From JACQNR01 sp049515175 (GTDB taxonomy: Bacteria; Acidobacteriota; Terriglobia; UBA7540): DNA of 32,730 bases. The notes under the pieces were generated by a model, which saw only the letters and a list, made by a program, of their open reading frames with translations, made no database searches and was not told the origin of the DNA. Shown piece by piece: positions 8,241-15,804 of the stretch (its first letter is position 1; each line of letters starts with the position of its first letter). The stretch is from NCBI GenBank assembly GCA_049515175.1, contig JBEKUI010000027.1, forward strand, positions 1 to 32,730, read 5' to 3'. Position numbers and translations under genes: made by a program.

Positions 8241-9594
8241 GTGACAGAGACCCAATCCAATTCAAACGGCGCGCCCCACCTGCGTCGCGTCCTGGGCCGT
8301 TGGGACTTGGTCCTGCTCTTTGTGGTGGCGGTGGTCAACCTGAACGTGGTGCCGGTGGTTGCCGGCGCCGGCCCCATCACCCTCTGGTTCTGGCTGGCGG
8401 GAGTGTTCTTGTTTTTCTGGCCGCAGGGGATTGCGGTCATCGAACTTTCCCACCGCTATCCAGGCGAGGGCGGCATCTACCTCTGGACCAAAGAACTTTT
8501 TGGCGATTTCCACGGATTTCTCTCCGGCTGGTGCTACTGGACGAACAACGTCTTTTACGTTCCGACGGTTTTGTTCGTGCTCGTGGGAATCTCCGTTTAC
8601 GTGGGCGGTGAGCGGGCGAGTGCGTTGGGCGACCAGCGCTGGTTTGTCTTCCTCATTTCGGTGGGCCTGCTCTGGCTGATGGCGGCGCTCAATGTACGGG
8701 GGCTGGGCGTCGGGAAATGGGTCAACAACCTGGGCGGCATCGGTACCGCGGTTGGCGCACTGGCGCTGATGGGCCTCGCCCTCGTGGTCACACGCCACCA
8801 GGGGCTACGTCTTTCGGCGCGGGACTTTGGTTTCGCGGGCGCCGACTGGAGACTGGTCTCGACATTCGGGGTGATCTGCTTCGGGCTCGTGGGTCTGGAG
8901 CTGGGCTCGGTGATGGGCGACGAGATCGAAGACCCGCGCCGCACCGTGCCGGGCGCGGTGCTGTGGGGCGGAGTGATTTCGGGACTCCTTTACATCGGCG
9001 TGACTCTGGCCACACTTCTCGCCCTGCCTCGCAACGATATCGGGGTAGTGCAGGGAACCATCCAGGCCGTGAACAAGCTGGCGCGCGATGCCGGCGTGCC
9101 CTGGATTGTTCCGCCTCTCGCACTGGTTTTGAGTATCTCGACAGCGGGCATCGCCTCCGCGTGGTTTGTGGGCTCGGCGCGAATTCCTTTTGTCGCCGGC
9201 CTGGACCGCTACCTTCCGCCGGCGCTGGGCAAGATACACCCACGCTATGCGACGCCCTACGTCGCGCTCATCGTCCACGCCTCGCTCTCTTCGCTTTTCG
9301 TGGCGATGAATCTGGCCGGGGCGAGGCGCACAAGAATCAGCCTACTACTCGCGCCGCACACTTCTCGCGGCGGGAAGCGTGGGATTCGGAATGACGACGC
9401 TCGGAATGCTCCTGGCCTTCGTGCCCTCGGCGAATATCGAGTCCGTGTGGCTGTTCGAAGCCAAGATGCTCGTCGGCTGCGCTTTTTTCCTGGGCGTGGC
9501 GGCCTTCTTCTTCAGGATTAACGCCGTACGCAAAGCCCGGACGGATTTGAGTTTGGCGGGCGCGCCCTCCATCGCGCCGGGAGGTTCGTCGTGA
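8241..9594 (+). pseudogene. APC-family amino acid/polyamine permease, interrupted by internal deletion and frameshift
   Basis: The gene starts with GTG at 8241 after GAGGG. Residues 1-360 read as an APC transporter: nine membrane segments beginning with WDLVLLFVVAVVNLNVVPVV, and the ELSHRYPGEGGIYLW motif after the second. After VAMNLAGA (near 9317) the original frame continues as non-membrane residues to a stop at 9521. The true C-terminus resumes in a different frame from about 9319-9334 (ESAYYSRRTLLAAGSVGFGM..., then a last helix VWLFEAKMLVGCAFFLGVA) and ends at 9594, overlapping the next gene by GTGA. One membrane segment, the expected tenth, and its loops are missing, so about 40-60 codons plus a frame change appear lost. 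Such permeases import amines or amino acids. As read here it cannot make a full 12-helix protein. Confidence 0.85.
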
Positions 9595-11048
9595 AGCGAT
9601 ACCAGAACTTCATCAACGGCGAGTGGGCGGAGAGCCACCGCGGCCCCCGCTTCCCGGTCTTCGACCCTTCCACCGAAGAGGTCATCGCGGAAGTTCCGGA
9701 CTCCGGCGCTCAGGACGTGGACCGCGCCGTGCGTGCGGCGCGCGCGGCATTCGATTCCGGCCCCTGGCCGCAGACCACCGCACAGGAGCGCGGCCGGATT
9801 CTCTTTCGCCTTGCGGAGCGGTTGCGCAAGGAATCAACGCTGCTCGCCGAGCTCGAATCGCGCAACTGCGGCAAGCCTATCGTCGAAGCGGAGTACGACA
9901 TCGCGGACGCCGCCACCTGCTTCGAGTATTACGGCGGGCTCGCCACCAAGGTCACGGGCCACGTGAATCCGGTGCCTGACAACGCCCTCAGCCTGACGCT
10001 CAAGGAGCCGGGCGGAGTGGCGGGGCAGATCATTCCCTGGAACTATCCCTTGCTCATGGCGGCGTGGAAGCTGGCGCCGGCGATTGCCGCGGGGTGCACT
10101 TGCGTCCTGAAACCGGCGGAGCAGACGCCGCTGACCGCGCTCGAAATGGCCAATTGGTTCGGGGACGTCGGTCTTCCGCCTGGTGTCGTCAACATCATCA
10201 CCGGCTTTGGCGAGACTGCGGGCGCGCCCCTCGTCGAGCATCCCGAGGTAAACAAGGTGGCGTTCACGGGCAGCGCCGAGGTCGGCAAGAAGATCGTGAA
10301 GATGGCGGCGGAGACCGTCAAGCGCGTCACCCTCGAACTGGGTGGCAAATCACCCAACATCTTTTTTGCGGACGCGAACCTCGAGGCGGCGACGGACGGT
10401 GCACTCTTCGGCGTCTTCATCAACCAGGGCGAAGTCTGCTCGGCGGGCAGCCGCATCCTCGTCGAGCGCGCGATCTACCCGCGCTTCCTCGAGATGATGA
10501 CGGCAAAGGCCAAGCGGATTCGCCTCGGCCCGCCTCTGGCCCGAGAGACGAAGATGGGACCGCTGGTCAGCAAGGCGCAGTTCGAGCGCGTTCGTTCTTA
10601 CCAGGAAGTGGGGAAGAAGGAAGCCAAGCTGGCGCTGGGCGGCGGACGGGCGGGCGATTTCGCGCGCGGCTACTATGTTGAACCCACGATCTTTCATGAC
10701 GTTCCGAACAGCGCCCGCATCGCCCGCGAAGAGATCTTCGGCCCCGTCGCGGCGGTCATTCCTTTTGAAGGCGAGGCGGACGCCCTCCGCATCGCCAACG
10801 ATTCGCCTTACGGCCTGGCGGCAGCCGTCTGGTCGCGTGACATCTACCGCGCCCTGCGCGTTGTGAAAGCCTTGCGCGCGGGGATTGTCTGGGTCAATCA
10901 CATGCAGCCGACTTATGTCGAGGCCCCCTGGGGCAGATACAAACAATCCGGCTTTGGCCGTGAGCTCGGCCCCTGGGGCATCGAGGAGTATCTGGAAACC
11001 AAGCAGGTGCACATCAACCTGAACGAGCAGCCGATTGGATGGTACTGA
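9591..11048 (+). CDS. NAD-dependent aldehyde dehydrogenase, betaine/aminobutyraldehyde type
   Basis: A 485-residue hydrolytic ALDH. Catalytic C283 lies in NQGEVCSAGSR, the general base is E249 in VTLELGGKSP, and the oxyanion asparagine is N151 in IIPWNYPL. The C-terminal FGRELGPWGIEEYLETKQV block matches enzymes that oxidise betaine aldehyde, 4-aminobutyraldehyde or 3-aminopropanal. The GTG start at 9591 overlaps the TGA of the permease gene and has GGGAGG six bases upstream. In this operon it probably oxidises the aminoaldehyde produced by the amine oxidase to GABA or beta-alanine; the exact substrate is inferred from context. It is followed by an unusual heptad-repeat hairpin before the next gene. 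Confidence 0.9.
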   Translation: MKRYQNFINGEWAESHRGPRFPVFDPSTEEVIAEVPDSGAQDVDRAVRAARAAFDSGPWPQTTAQERGRILFRLAERLRKESTLLAELESRNCGKPIVEAEYDIADAATCFEYYGGLATKVTGHVNPVPDNALSLTLKEPGGVAGQIIPWNYPLLMAAWKLAPAIAAGCTCVLKPAEQTPLTALEMANWFGDVGLPPGVVNIITGFGETAGAPLVEHPEVNKVAFTGSAEVGKKIVKMAAETVKRVTLELGGKSPNIFFADANLEAATDGALFGVFINQGEVCSAGSRILVERAIYPRFLEMMTAKAKRIRLGPPLARETKMGPLVSKAQFERVRSYQEVGKKEAKLALGGGRAGDFARGYYVEPTIFHDVPNSARIAREEIFGPVAAVIPFEGEADALRIANDSPYGLAAAVWSRDIYRALRVVKALRAGIVWVNHMQPTYVEAPWGRYKQSGFGRELGPWGIEEYLETKQVHINLNEQPIGWY

Positions 11049-11054
11049 AGGGGC

Positions 11055-11119
11055 GGGACTCGATATTCGGGGTTCGTGTTCCCTGTTTTCCCAATCCCGA
11101 AGTCCGAACCCCGAATCCC
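11055..11119. repeat. Heptad-periodic inverted repeat between ALDH and aminotransferase genes
   Basis: The 80-base gap contains consecutive 7-base units: GGGACTC, GATATTC, GGGGTTC, GTGTTCC, CTGTTTT, CCCAATC, CCGAAGT, CCGAACC, CCGAATC. The left half has a recurring TTC and the right half a recurring CCGAA, its complement. A perfect 12-bp stem forms between ATTCGGGGTTCG (11065-11076) and CGAACCCCGAAT (11105-11116). There is no run of T after it, so it is not an intrinsic terminator. It resembles the short tandemly repeated heptamers known from heterocystous cyanobacteria. Confidence 0.8.
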
Positions 11120-11128
11120 TTTGGAATT

Positions 11129-12493
11129 ATGGCAACAATTCTCTTACACACTGAAATTCCCGGACCGCGCTCGCGGGTTCTGATGGACCGCCGCACCGCC
11201 GCTGTGCCGCGCGGCGTTTCCAACATCACTCCCGTCTTTGTCGCTCGGGCGGAAGGCGCAGTAATTGAGGATGTGGACGAAAACCGGCTGCTCGATTTTG
11301 CGGGCGGCATCGGCTGCCTGAACGTGGGCCATCGGGCTCCACGCGTCGTCGCGGCGCTGCGTGCGCAGCTCGAACGGTTTCTTCACACCTGCTTTCACGT
11401 CACGCCTTACGAAAGCTACATCCGTCTGGCGGAACGGCTGAACGCTCTCGCGCCGGGCAGCTTTACGAAGAAAACCCTCCTCGTCAACACCGGCGCAGAA
11501 GCCGTCGAGAACGCGGTGAAGATTGCGCGCTGCCACACGCAGCGCCCAGCGGTCATCTGCTTCGAGGACGGTTTTCACGGCCGCACGCTCCTGGCGCTCT
11601 CGCTGACCAGCAAGGTCCACCCTTACAAGAGCGGCTTCGGCCCTTTTCCGGGCGACGTCTACCGTGTCCCCTACGCCTACTGCTATCGCTGCTCCTTTTC
11701 CCTGCGCTATCCTTCCTGCGCAATGTACTGCGCGCATCATCTGGAAGACACCTTCAAGCGCGTGGTCGATGCCAAGTCGGTCGCGGCGGTCATTGTCGAG
11801 CCCATCCTCGGTGAAGGCGGATTTGTGACGCCGCCGCCGGAGTTCTTCCCCATCCTGGCGGAGATTTGCCGCCGTCACGGAATTCTCCTGATCGCCGATG
11901 AAATCCAGACCGGCTTCGGGCGCACCGGAACGTTTTATGCCTGCGAGCATTACGGCATGGAGCCCGATCTGCTGCTCAGCGCCAAATCGTTGGGTGGAGG
12001 CCTGCCGATTGCCGCCGTGACGGGCCGCGCCGAGATCATGGATACGGCGGGACCGGGCGGCCTGGGCGGGACGTTCGGCGGCAACCCGATGAGTTGTGAG
12101 GCGGCACTGGCCGCCCTGGATGCGTTGGCAGAAGAGAAACTGCTCGGCCGCGCCCAGGAGCTGGGGGAGCGGTTCGTAGCGCGGGCCCGGGGCTGGCGAG
12201 AGCGCTGGCCGCTCGTCGGTGAGGTGCGCGGCCTGGGCGCAATGCAGGCCATCGAACTGGTGCGCTCGCGTGAGACCCGCGAGCCCGCGGACCAAGAGGC
12301 AAAGCAGGTCGTGCGCTACAGTTACGAACACGGACTCATCGTGCTCTCGACCGGAACGTACGGCAACGTCATCCGGCTGCTGGTGCCTCTGGTGATGACT
12401 TCCGAGCAGTTCGAGGAAGGGCTCGACGTGCTGGAGGGCGCTCTGGCAAGCGTGGCCGAGCCGGTCGTTTCGGCGGCCGACAGCCGCAGTTAA
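11129..12493 (+). CDS. Class III omega-aminotransferase, 4-aminobutyrate transaminase-like
   Basis: A 454-residue PLP enzyme related to GABA and other omega-amino-acid:2-oxoacid transaminases. Visible are the PLP lysine K286 in LLSAKSLGGGLP, the aspartate motif LLIADEIQTGFGRTG, the phosphate-binding VNTGAEAVENAVKIAR and the FHGRT motif. A cysteine-rich insert (YCYRCSFSLRYPSCAMYC, about residues 186-203) is typical of this bacterial subgroup. An in-frame upstream start at 11039 would translate the repeat hairpin and overlap the ALDH gene, so the ATG at 11129 is chosen, although its ribosome binding site is weak (GGAATT). The likely reaction is GABA or beta-alanine plus 2-oxoglutarate to the semialdehyde plus glutamate. 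Confidence 0.9.
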   Translation: MATILLHTEIPGPRSRVLMDRRTAAVPRGVSNITPVFVARAEGAVIEDVDENRLLDFAGGIGCLNVGHRAPRVVAALRAQLERFLHTCFHVTPYESYIRLAERLNALAPGSFTKKTLLVNTGAEAVENAVKIARCHTQRPAVICFEDGFHGRTLLALSLTSKVHPYKSGFGPFPGDVYRVPYAYCYRCSFSLRYPSCAMYCAHHLEDTFKRVVDAKSVAAVIVEPILGEGGFVTPPPEFFPILAEICRRHGILLIADEIQTGFGRTGTFYACEHYGMEPDLLLSAKSLGGGLPIAAVTGRAEIMDTAGPGGLGGTFGGNPMSCEAALAALDALAEEKLLGRAQELGERFVARARGWRERWPLVGEVRGLGAMQAIELVRSRETREPADQEAKQVVRYSYEHGLIVLSTGTYGNVIRLLVPLVMTSEQFEEGLDVLEGALASVAEPVVSAADSRS

Positions 12494-12520
12494 ACGCATT
12501 CTGCCCACAGGATAAAGCTC

Positions 12521-13966
12521 ATGGCCCAAACTTCTGAAACTCCCGCCAAGACCTTTGGGTTTCTCCTCAATGGCCAATGGATTTCCGATGGCACGCCGGC
12601 GGAGGTCCGTGCCCCCTTTGATCAGAGCCTGATCGCGCGCGTCGTCGAGGCGAAGCGCCAACATGTGGAAGCGGCAATCCGCGCGGCGGCCGGCGCTTTC
12701 GAGGTCACGCGCAAACTCGCAACCTACGAGCGCCAGCGCGTGCTTCGCGCCGTCGCCGAGGGCATCGCGGCGCGACGTGAGGAGCTTACCTTCACCCTGG
12801 CGCGCGAAGCCGGGAAACCGCTCAAAGCGGCCCGCGTGGAAGTGGACCGCGCCGTCTTCACTTTCCAGATTGCGGCGGAGGAGAGCGCTCGGATTCATGG
12901 CGAGTGGCTCCCCCTGGACCTCCAGGCGGCCGCGGCGGGCCGCTGGGCCATCGTGCGGCGCTTTCCCCTGGGGCCCATCGGCACGATTACGCCCTTCAAC
13001 TTTCCGCTCAATCTTGTGGCCCACAAGTGGGCGCCGGCGATGGCCGCCGGCTGCACGCTCGTGCACAAGCCCGCGCCGCAGACGCCGCTCTGTTCACTGC
13101 TCCTCGCGGAAATCGTGCAGCAGGCGGGATGGCCGGCGGGCGCGCTGAACGTGCTGCCTATTTCCGTCGCCGACGCCCAGCCGATCGTCACCGATGACCG
13201 CCTGAAGATGCTGAGCTTCACGGGAAGCGCCGCGGTGGGTTGGGAATTGAAGAAGCAGGCAGGGAAGAAGCGGGTCGTGCTCGAACTGGGCGGGAATGGC
13301 GCGGTGATTGTGCACAGCGACGCGGACCTCGACTACGCCGCTGAGCGCTGTGCGCTGGGCGGATTTTCTTTCGCGGGTCAAACGTGCATTTCGGTGCAGC
13401 GCGTGTTCGTCCAGCGCAGCGTGTTCGAGAGATTTCTGAAAGCGTTCCTGGAACGCGTACAGAAGCTGATCGTCGGGGATCCGCTCGACGAGGAGACCGA
13501 CGTCGGCCCGCTGATCAGCGAGGCGGCGGCGCGGCGCGCCGAAGCCTGGTACGAAGAAGCGGTGGCCTCGGGCGCTCGTTTGCTTTGCGGGGGAAAACGT
13601 CAGGGCGCCCTGCTCCCTCCCACGGTGCTCACCGGCACGCGGCCCGAACAGCGCGTCAATTGCCAGGAAGTCTTCGCCCCCGTGGTCACGGTTGAGCCCT
13701 ACGAAGATTTCGCCGAGGCCGTGGCGCGCGTGAACGACTCGCCCTACGGCCTGCAGGCCGGCGTTTTCACGCGCGATGCGAAGCTCCTCTTCATGGCTTT
13801 TGAAGAGCTGGCGGTGGGCGGAGTGATTGCAGGAGATGTGCCGTCATTCCGAATGGACCACATGCCCTATGGGGGCGTGAAGGATTCGGGGCTGGGACGC
13901 GAGGGGCTGCGCTACGCCATCGAGGAAATGACGGAACGAAAGATTCTGGCTGTCCATCTGCGTTGA
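12521..13966 (+). CDS. NAD(P)-dependent aldehyde dehydrogenase (lactaldehyde/non-phosphorylating GAPDH-like branch)
   Basis: A 481-residue hydrolytic ALDH. Catalytic C289 is in FAGQTCISVQR, the general base E255 in VVLELGGNG, and N160 in ITPFNFPLNL. Its overall pattern is closest to the lactaldehyde, succinate-semialdehyde and non-phosphorylating glyceraldehyde-phosphate branch rather than to the betaine-aldehyde type two genes upstream. It begins at ATG 12521 behind AGGATAA, 27 bases after the aminotransferase stop. Within the proposed pathway it is the best candidate for oxidising succinate semialdehyde after GABA transamination, but the substrate cannot be fixed from sequence. A TTG overlapping its stop codon is the upstream alternative start of the next gene. 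Confidence 0.88.
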   Translation: MAQTSETPAKTFGFLLNGQWISDGTPAEVRAPFDQSLIARVVEAKRQHVEAAIRAAAGAFEVTRKLATYERQRVLRAVAEGIAARREELTFTLAREAGKPLKAARVEVDRAVFTFQIAAEESARIHGEWLPLDLQAAAAGRWAIVRRFPLGPIGTITPFNFPLNLVAHKWAPAMAAGCTLVHKPAPQTPLCSLLLAEIVQQAGWPAGALNVLPISVADAQPIVTDDRLKMLSFTGSAAVGWELKKQAGKKRVVLELGGNGAVIVHSDADLDYAAERCALGGFSFAGQTCISVQRVFVQRSVFERFLKAFLERVQKLIVGDPLDEETDVGPLISEAAARRAEAWYEEAVASGARLLCGGKRQGALLPPTVLTGTRPEQRVNCQEVFAPVVTVEPYEDFAEAVARVNDSPYGLQAGVFTRDAKLLFMAFEELAVGGVIAGDVPSFRMDHMPYGGVKDSGLGREGLRYAIEEMTERKILAVHLR

Positions 13967-13983
13967 ATTCAGTCCGGGTGAAT

Positions 13984-15735
13984 ATGCGCGACTTCAGGCG
14001 TTACGTTGCTCTTGTCTTTCTGCTCTCCACAACCTTCCTTGGTTGCGCCGCCGCGACGGAGGAGAAGCAGCCGCGTGCGGTGGATCTGCTACTGGTGAAC
14101 GGCCACATCTACACTTCCAACCCGCGCCAGCCCTGGGCGCGGGCGCTTGCCATTCAGGGCTCGCGAATCGTGGCTGTCGGCGACGAGAAACAGCTTGCGG
14201 CGCTTCGCGGCCCCGCCACTCGCGTCATCGATTTGGGCGGACGGATGGCGATGCCCGGCATCATCGATAGCCACTCGCATTTTCTCGACGGCAGCATCTC
14301 GCTCGATCAGGTCAGCCTCGACGACGTTTACACGATCCCTGAAATGCAGAAACGCGTGCGCGCTTACGCGGCCGCTCATCCGGAGCGCGCCTGGCTGCTG
14401 GGCCGCGGCTGGGTTTACGACGCCTTCAAGCCCTCCGGTCTACCCACGAAAGAAATCCTCGACGAGGTCGTGCCGGACCGGCCCATGGTGCTCGAATGCT
14501 ACGACGGCCACAGCGTCTGGCCGAATTCGCGCGCCCTGGCGCTGGCGGGAATCGACAAGAACACTCCCGACCCCCAGCACGCCGGGATCGTCGTGGGGGC
14601 GGTCGTGCACGATCCGGCCACCGGCGAACCCACCGGAGTTTTGAAAGAAGAGGCCGTGGATCTGGTGCGGCGGGTGATTCCCAAGCCCGGCCGCGAGGAG
14701 AAACTGCGCGCCCTTCGCGCCGGACTGCGCGAAGCCAACCGCCACGGCCTCACCAGCGCGCTCAACGCCAGCGGCAGCCTGGAGGAGATGGAACTCTACG
14801 ATGAATTGCGCCGCCAGGGCGAGCTGACCGTGCGCATGACGACCTCGCTGATGATGGAGCCGCAACTCGACGCGAAAACGCTGGCTATGTACGAGGAAGG
14901 CCGCCGCCGTTTTCAGGATGAGTGGGTGCGCGGCGGAGTCATCAAGGCGTTCATGGACGGCGTAATTGAGTCGCACACCGCAGCGATGATCGAGCCGTAT
15001 TCCGACGATCCCAAGCTCTCGGGGTCGCTGAACTACACGCCCGAACAGTTTCGCTCGAACGTCGCGGAACTCGACCGCCGGAATTTTCAGGTCATCACGC
15101 ACGCCATCGGCGGCCGGGCGGTCCGAGTCACATTGGACGTCTACGAGGCCGCCGCGCAGGCCAACGGCCCCCGCGATCGGCGCTTCCGCATCGAGCACAT
15201 CGAGAACATCAACCCTCAGGATATTCCGCGCTTCGGCCGGATGGGCGTGATTGCCAGCATGCAACCCTTCCATTGTTATCCCGAACCAAATTTGCTGAAC
15301 GTCTGGGCGCGCAATGTGGGGCCGGAGCGACTGCCTTATTCGTTTGCCTGGCAGGCTATTGCGGCCGGCGGGGCGATGCTTGCCTTCGGGAGCGATTGGC
15401 CGGTCGTCTCGCTTGATCCCTTCATTGGGATTCAGAACGCCGTGACGCGCCAGGACTGGAATGGCCAGCCGGCGGAGGGGTTCGTCAGCGCGCAGAGGGT
15501 GACGCTCGATGCGGCCCTCGCCGCTTACACGTGCGACGCCGCCTACGCGGAGTTTGAGGAAACCCGTAAGGGCACCCTCGATCGCGGCAAGCTTGCCGAT
15601 CTCATCGTCCTCTCCCAGGACCTTTTCGCAGTCAAGCCCCTGGAGATTCGCAAAACCGTGCCAGTACTGACGATGGTGGGCGGACAGATCGTGTATGAGG
15701 ATTCGAGTGCAAAGCTCTCCGCCCGCGGCCGTTGA
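13984..15735 (+). CDS. Exported YtcJ-like metal-dependent amidohydrolase (amidohydrolase 3 family)
   Basis: A 583-residue TIM-barrel hydrolase. The N-terminus carries an export signal (YVALVFLLSTTFLGC); C21 could be a lipid-attachment cysteine, but the FLG residues before it are a poor lipobox. Metal ligands H97 and H99 lie in IDSHSHFLDG, with later conserved blocks FMDGVIESHTAAM, RIEHIENI and FGSDWPVVSLDP, all typical of YtcJ enzymes. The family hydrolyses amide or formamide bonds; true substrates are mostly unknown. ATG at 13984 is preferred because it places the basic residues just before the hydrophobic stretch; TTG 13963 and GTG 13978 are in-frame alternatives. Its place between ALDH and amine-oxidase genes suggests it releases a free amine from an N-acyl precursor outside the cytoplasm (inference). 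Confidence 0.85.
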   Translation: MRDFRRYVALVFLLSTTFLGCAAATEEKQPRAVDLLLVNGHIYTSNPRQPWARALAIQGSRIVAVGDEKQLAALRGPATRVIDLGGRMAMPGIIDSHSHFLDGSISLDQVSLDDVYTIPEMQKRVRAYAAAHPERAWLLGRGWVYDAFKPSGLPTKEILDEVVPDRPMVLECYDGHSVWPNSRALALAGIDKNTPDPQHAGIVVGAVVHDPATGEPTGVLKEEAVDLVRRVIPKPGREEKLRALRAGLREANRHGLTSALNASGSLEEMELYDELRRQGELTVRMTTSLMMEPQLDAKTLAMYEEGRRRFQDEWVRGGVIKAFMDGVIESHTAAMIEPYSDDPKLSGSLNYTPEQFRSNVAELDRRNFQVITHAIGGRAVRVTLDVYEAAAQANGPRDRRFRIEHIENINPQDIPRFGRMGVIASMQPFHCYPEPNLLNVWARNVGPERLPYSFAWQAIAAGGAMLAFGSDWPVVSLDPFIGIQNAVTRQDWNGQPAEGFVSAQRVTLDAALAAYTCDAAYAEFEETRKGTLDRGKLADLIVLSQDLFAVKPLEIRKTVPVLTMVGGQIVYEDSSAKLSARGR

Positions 15736-15804
15736 TCGAGAGATTGGAATGCATCCGACCGAAGATGAAATGATCTTCGGCAATCCAGCGCCATGGAGTG
15801 CTCG

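Noticed and set aside
11039..11128. Upstream start for the second aminotransferase
   Set aside because: It would translate the heptad hairpin and overlap the ALDH gene; family members begin near the ATG at 11129.
11144..13066. A 640-codon minus-strand open frame
   Set aside because: It spans two genuine plus-strand genes and has no ribosome binding site or recognisable motif.
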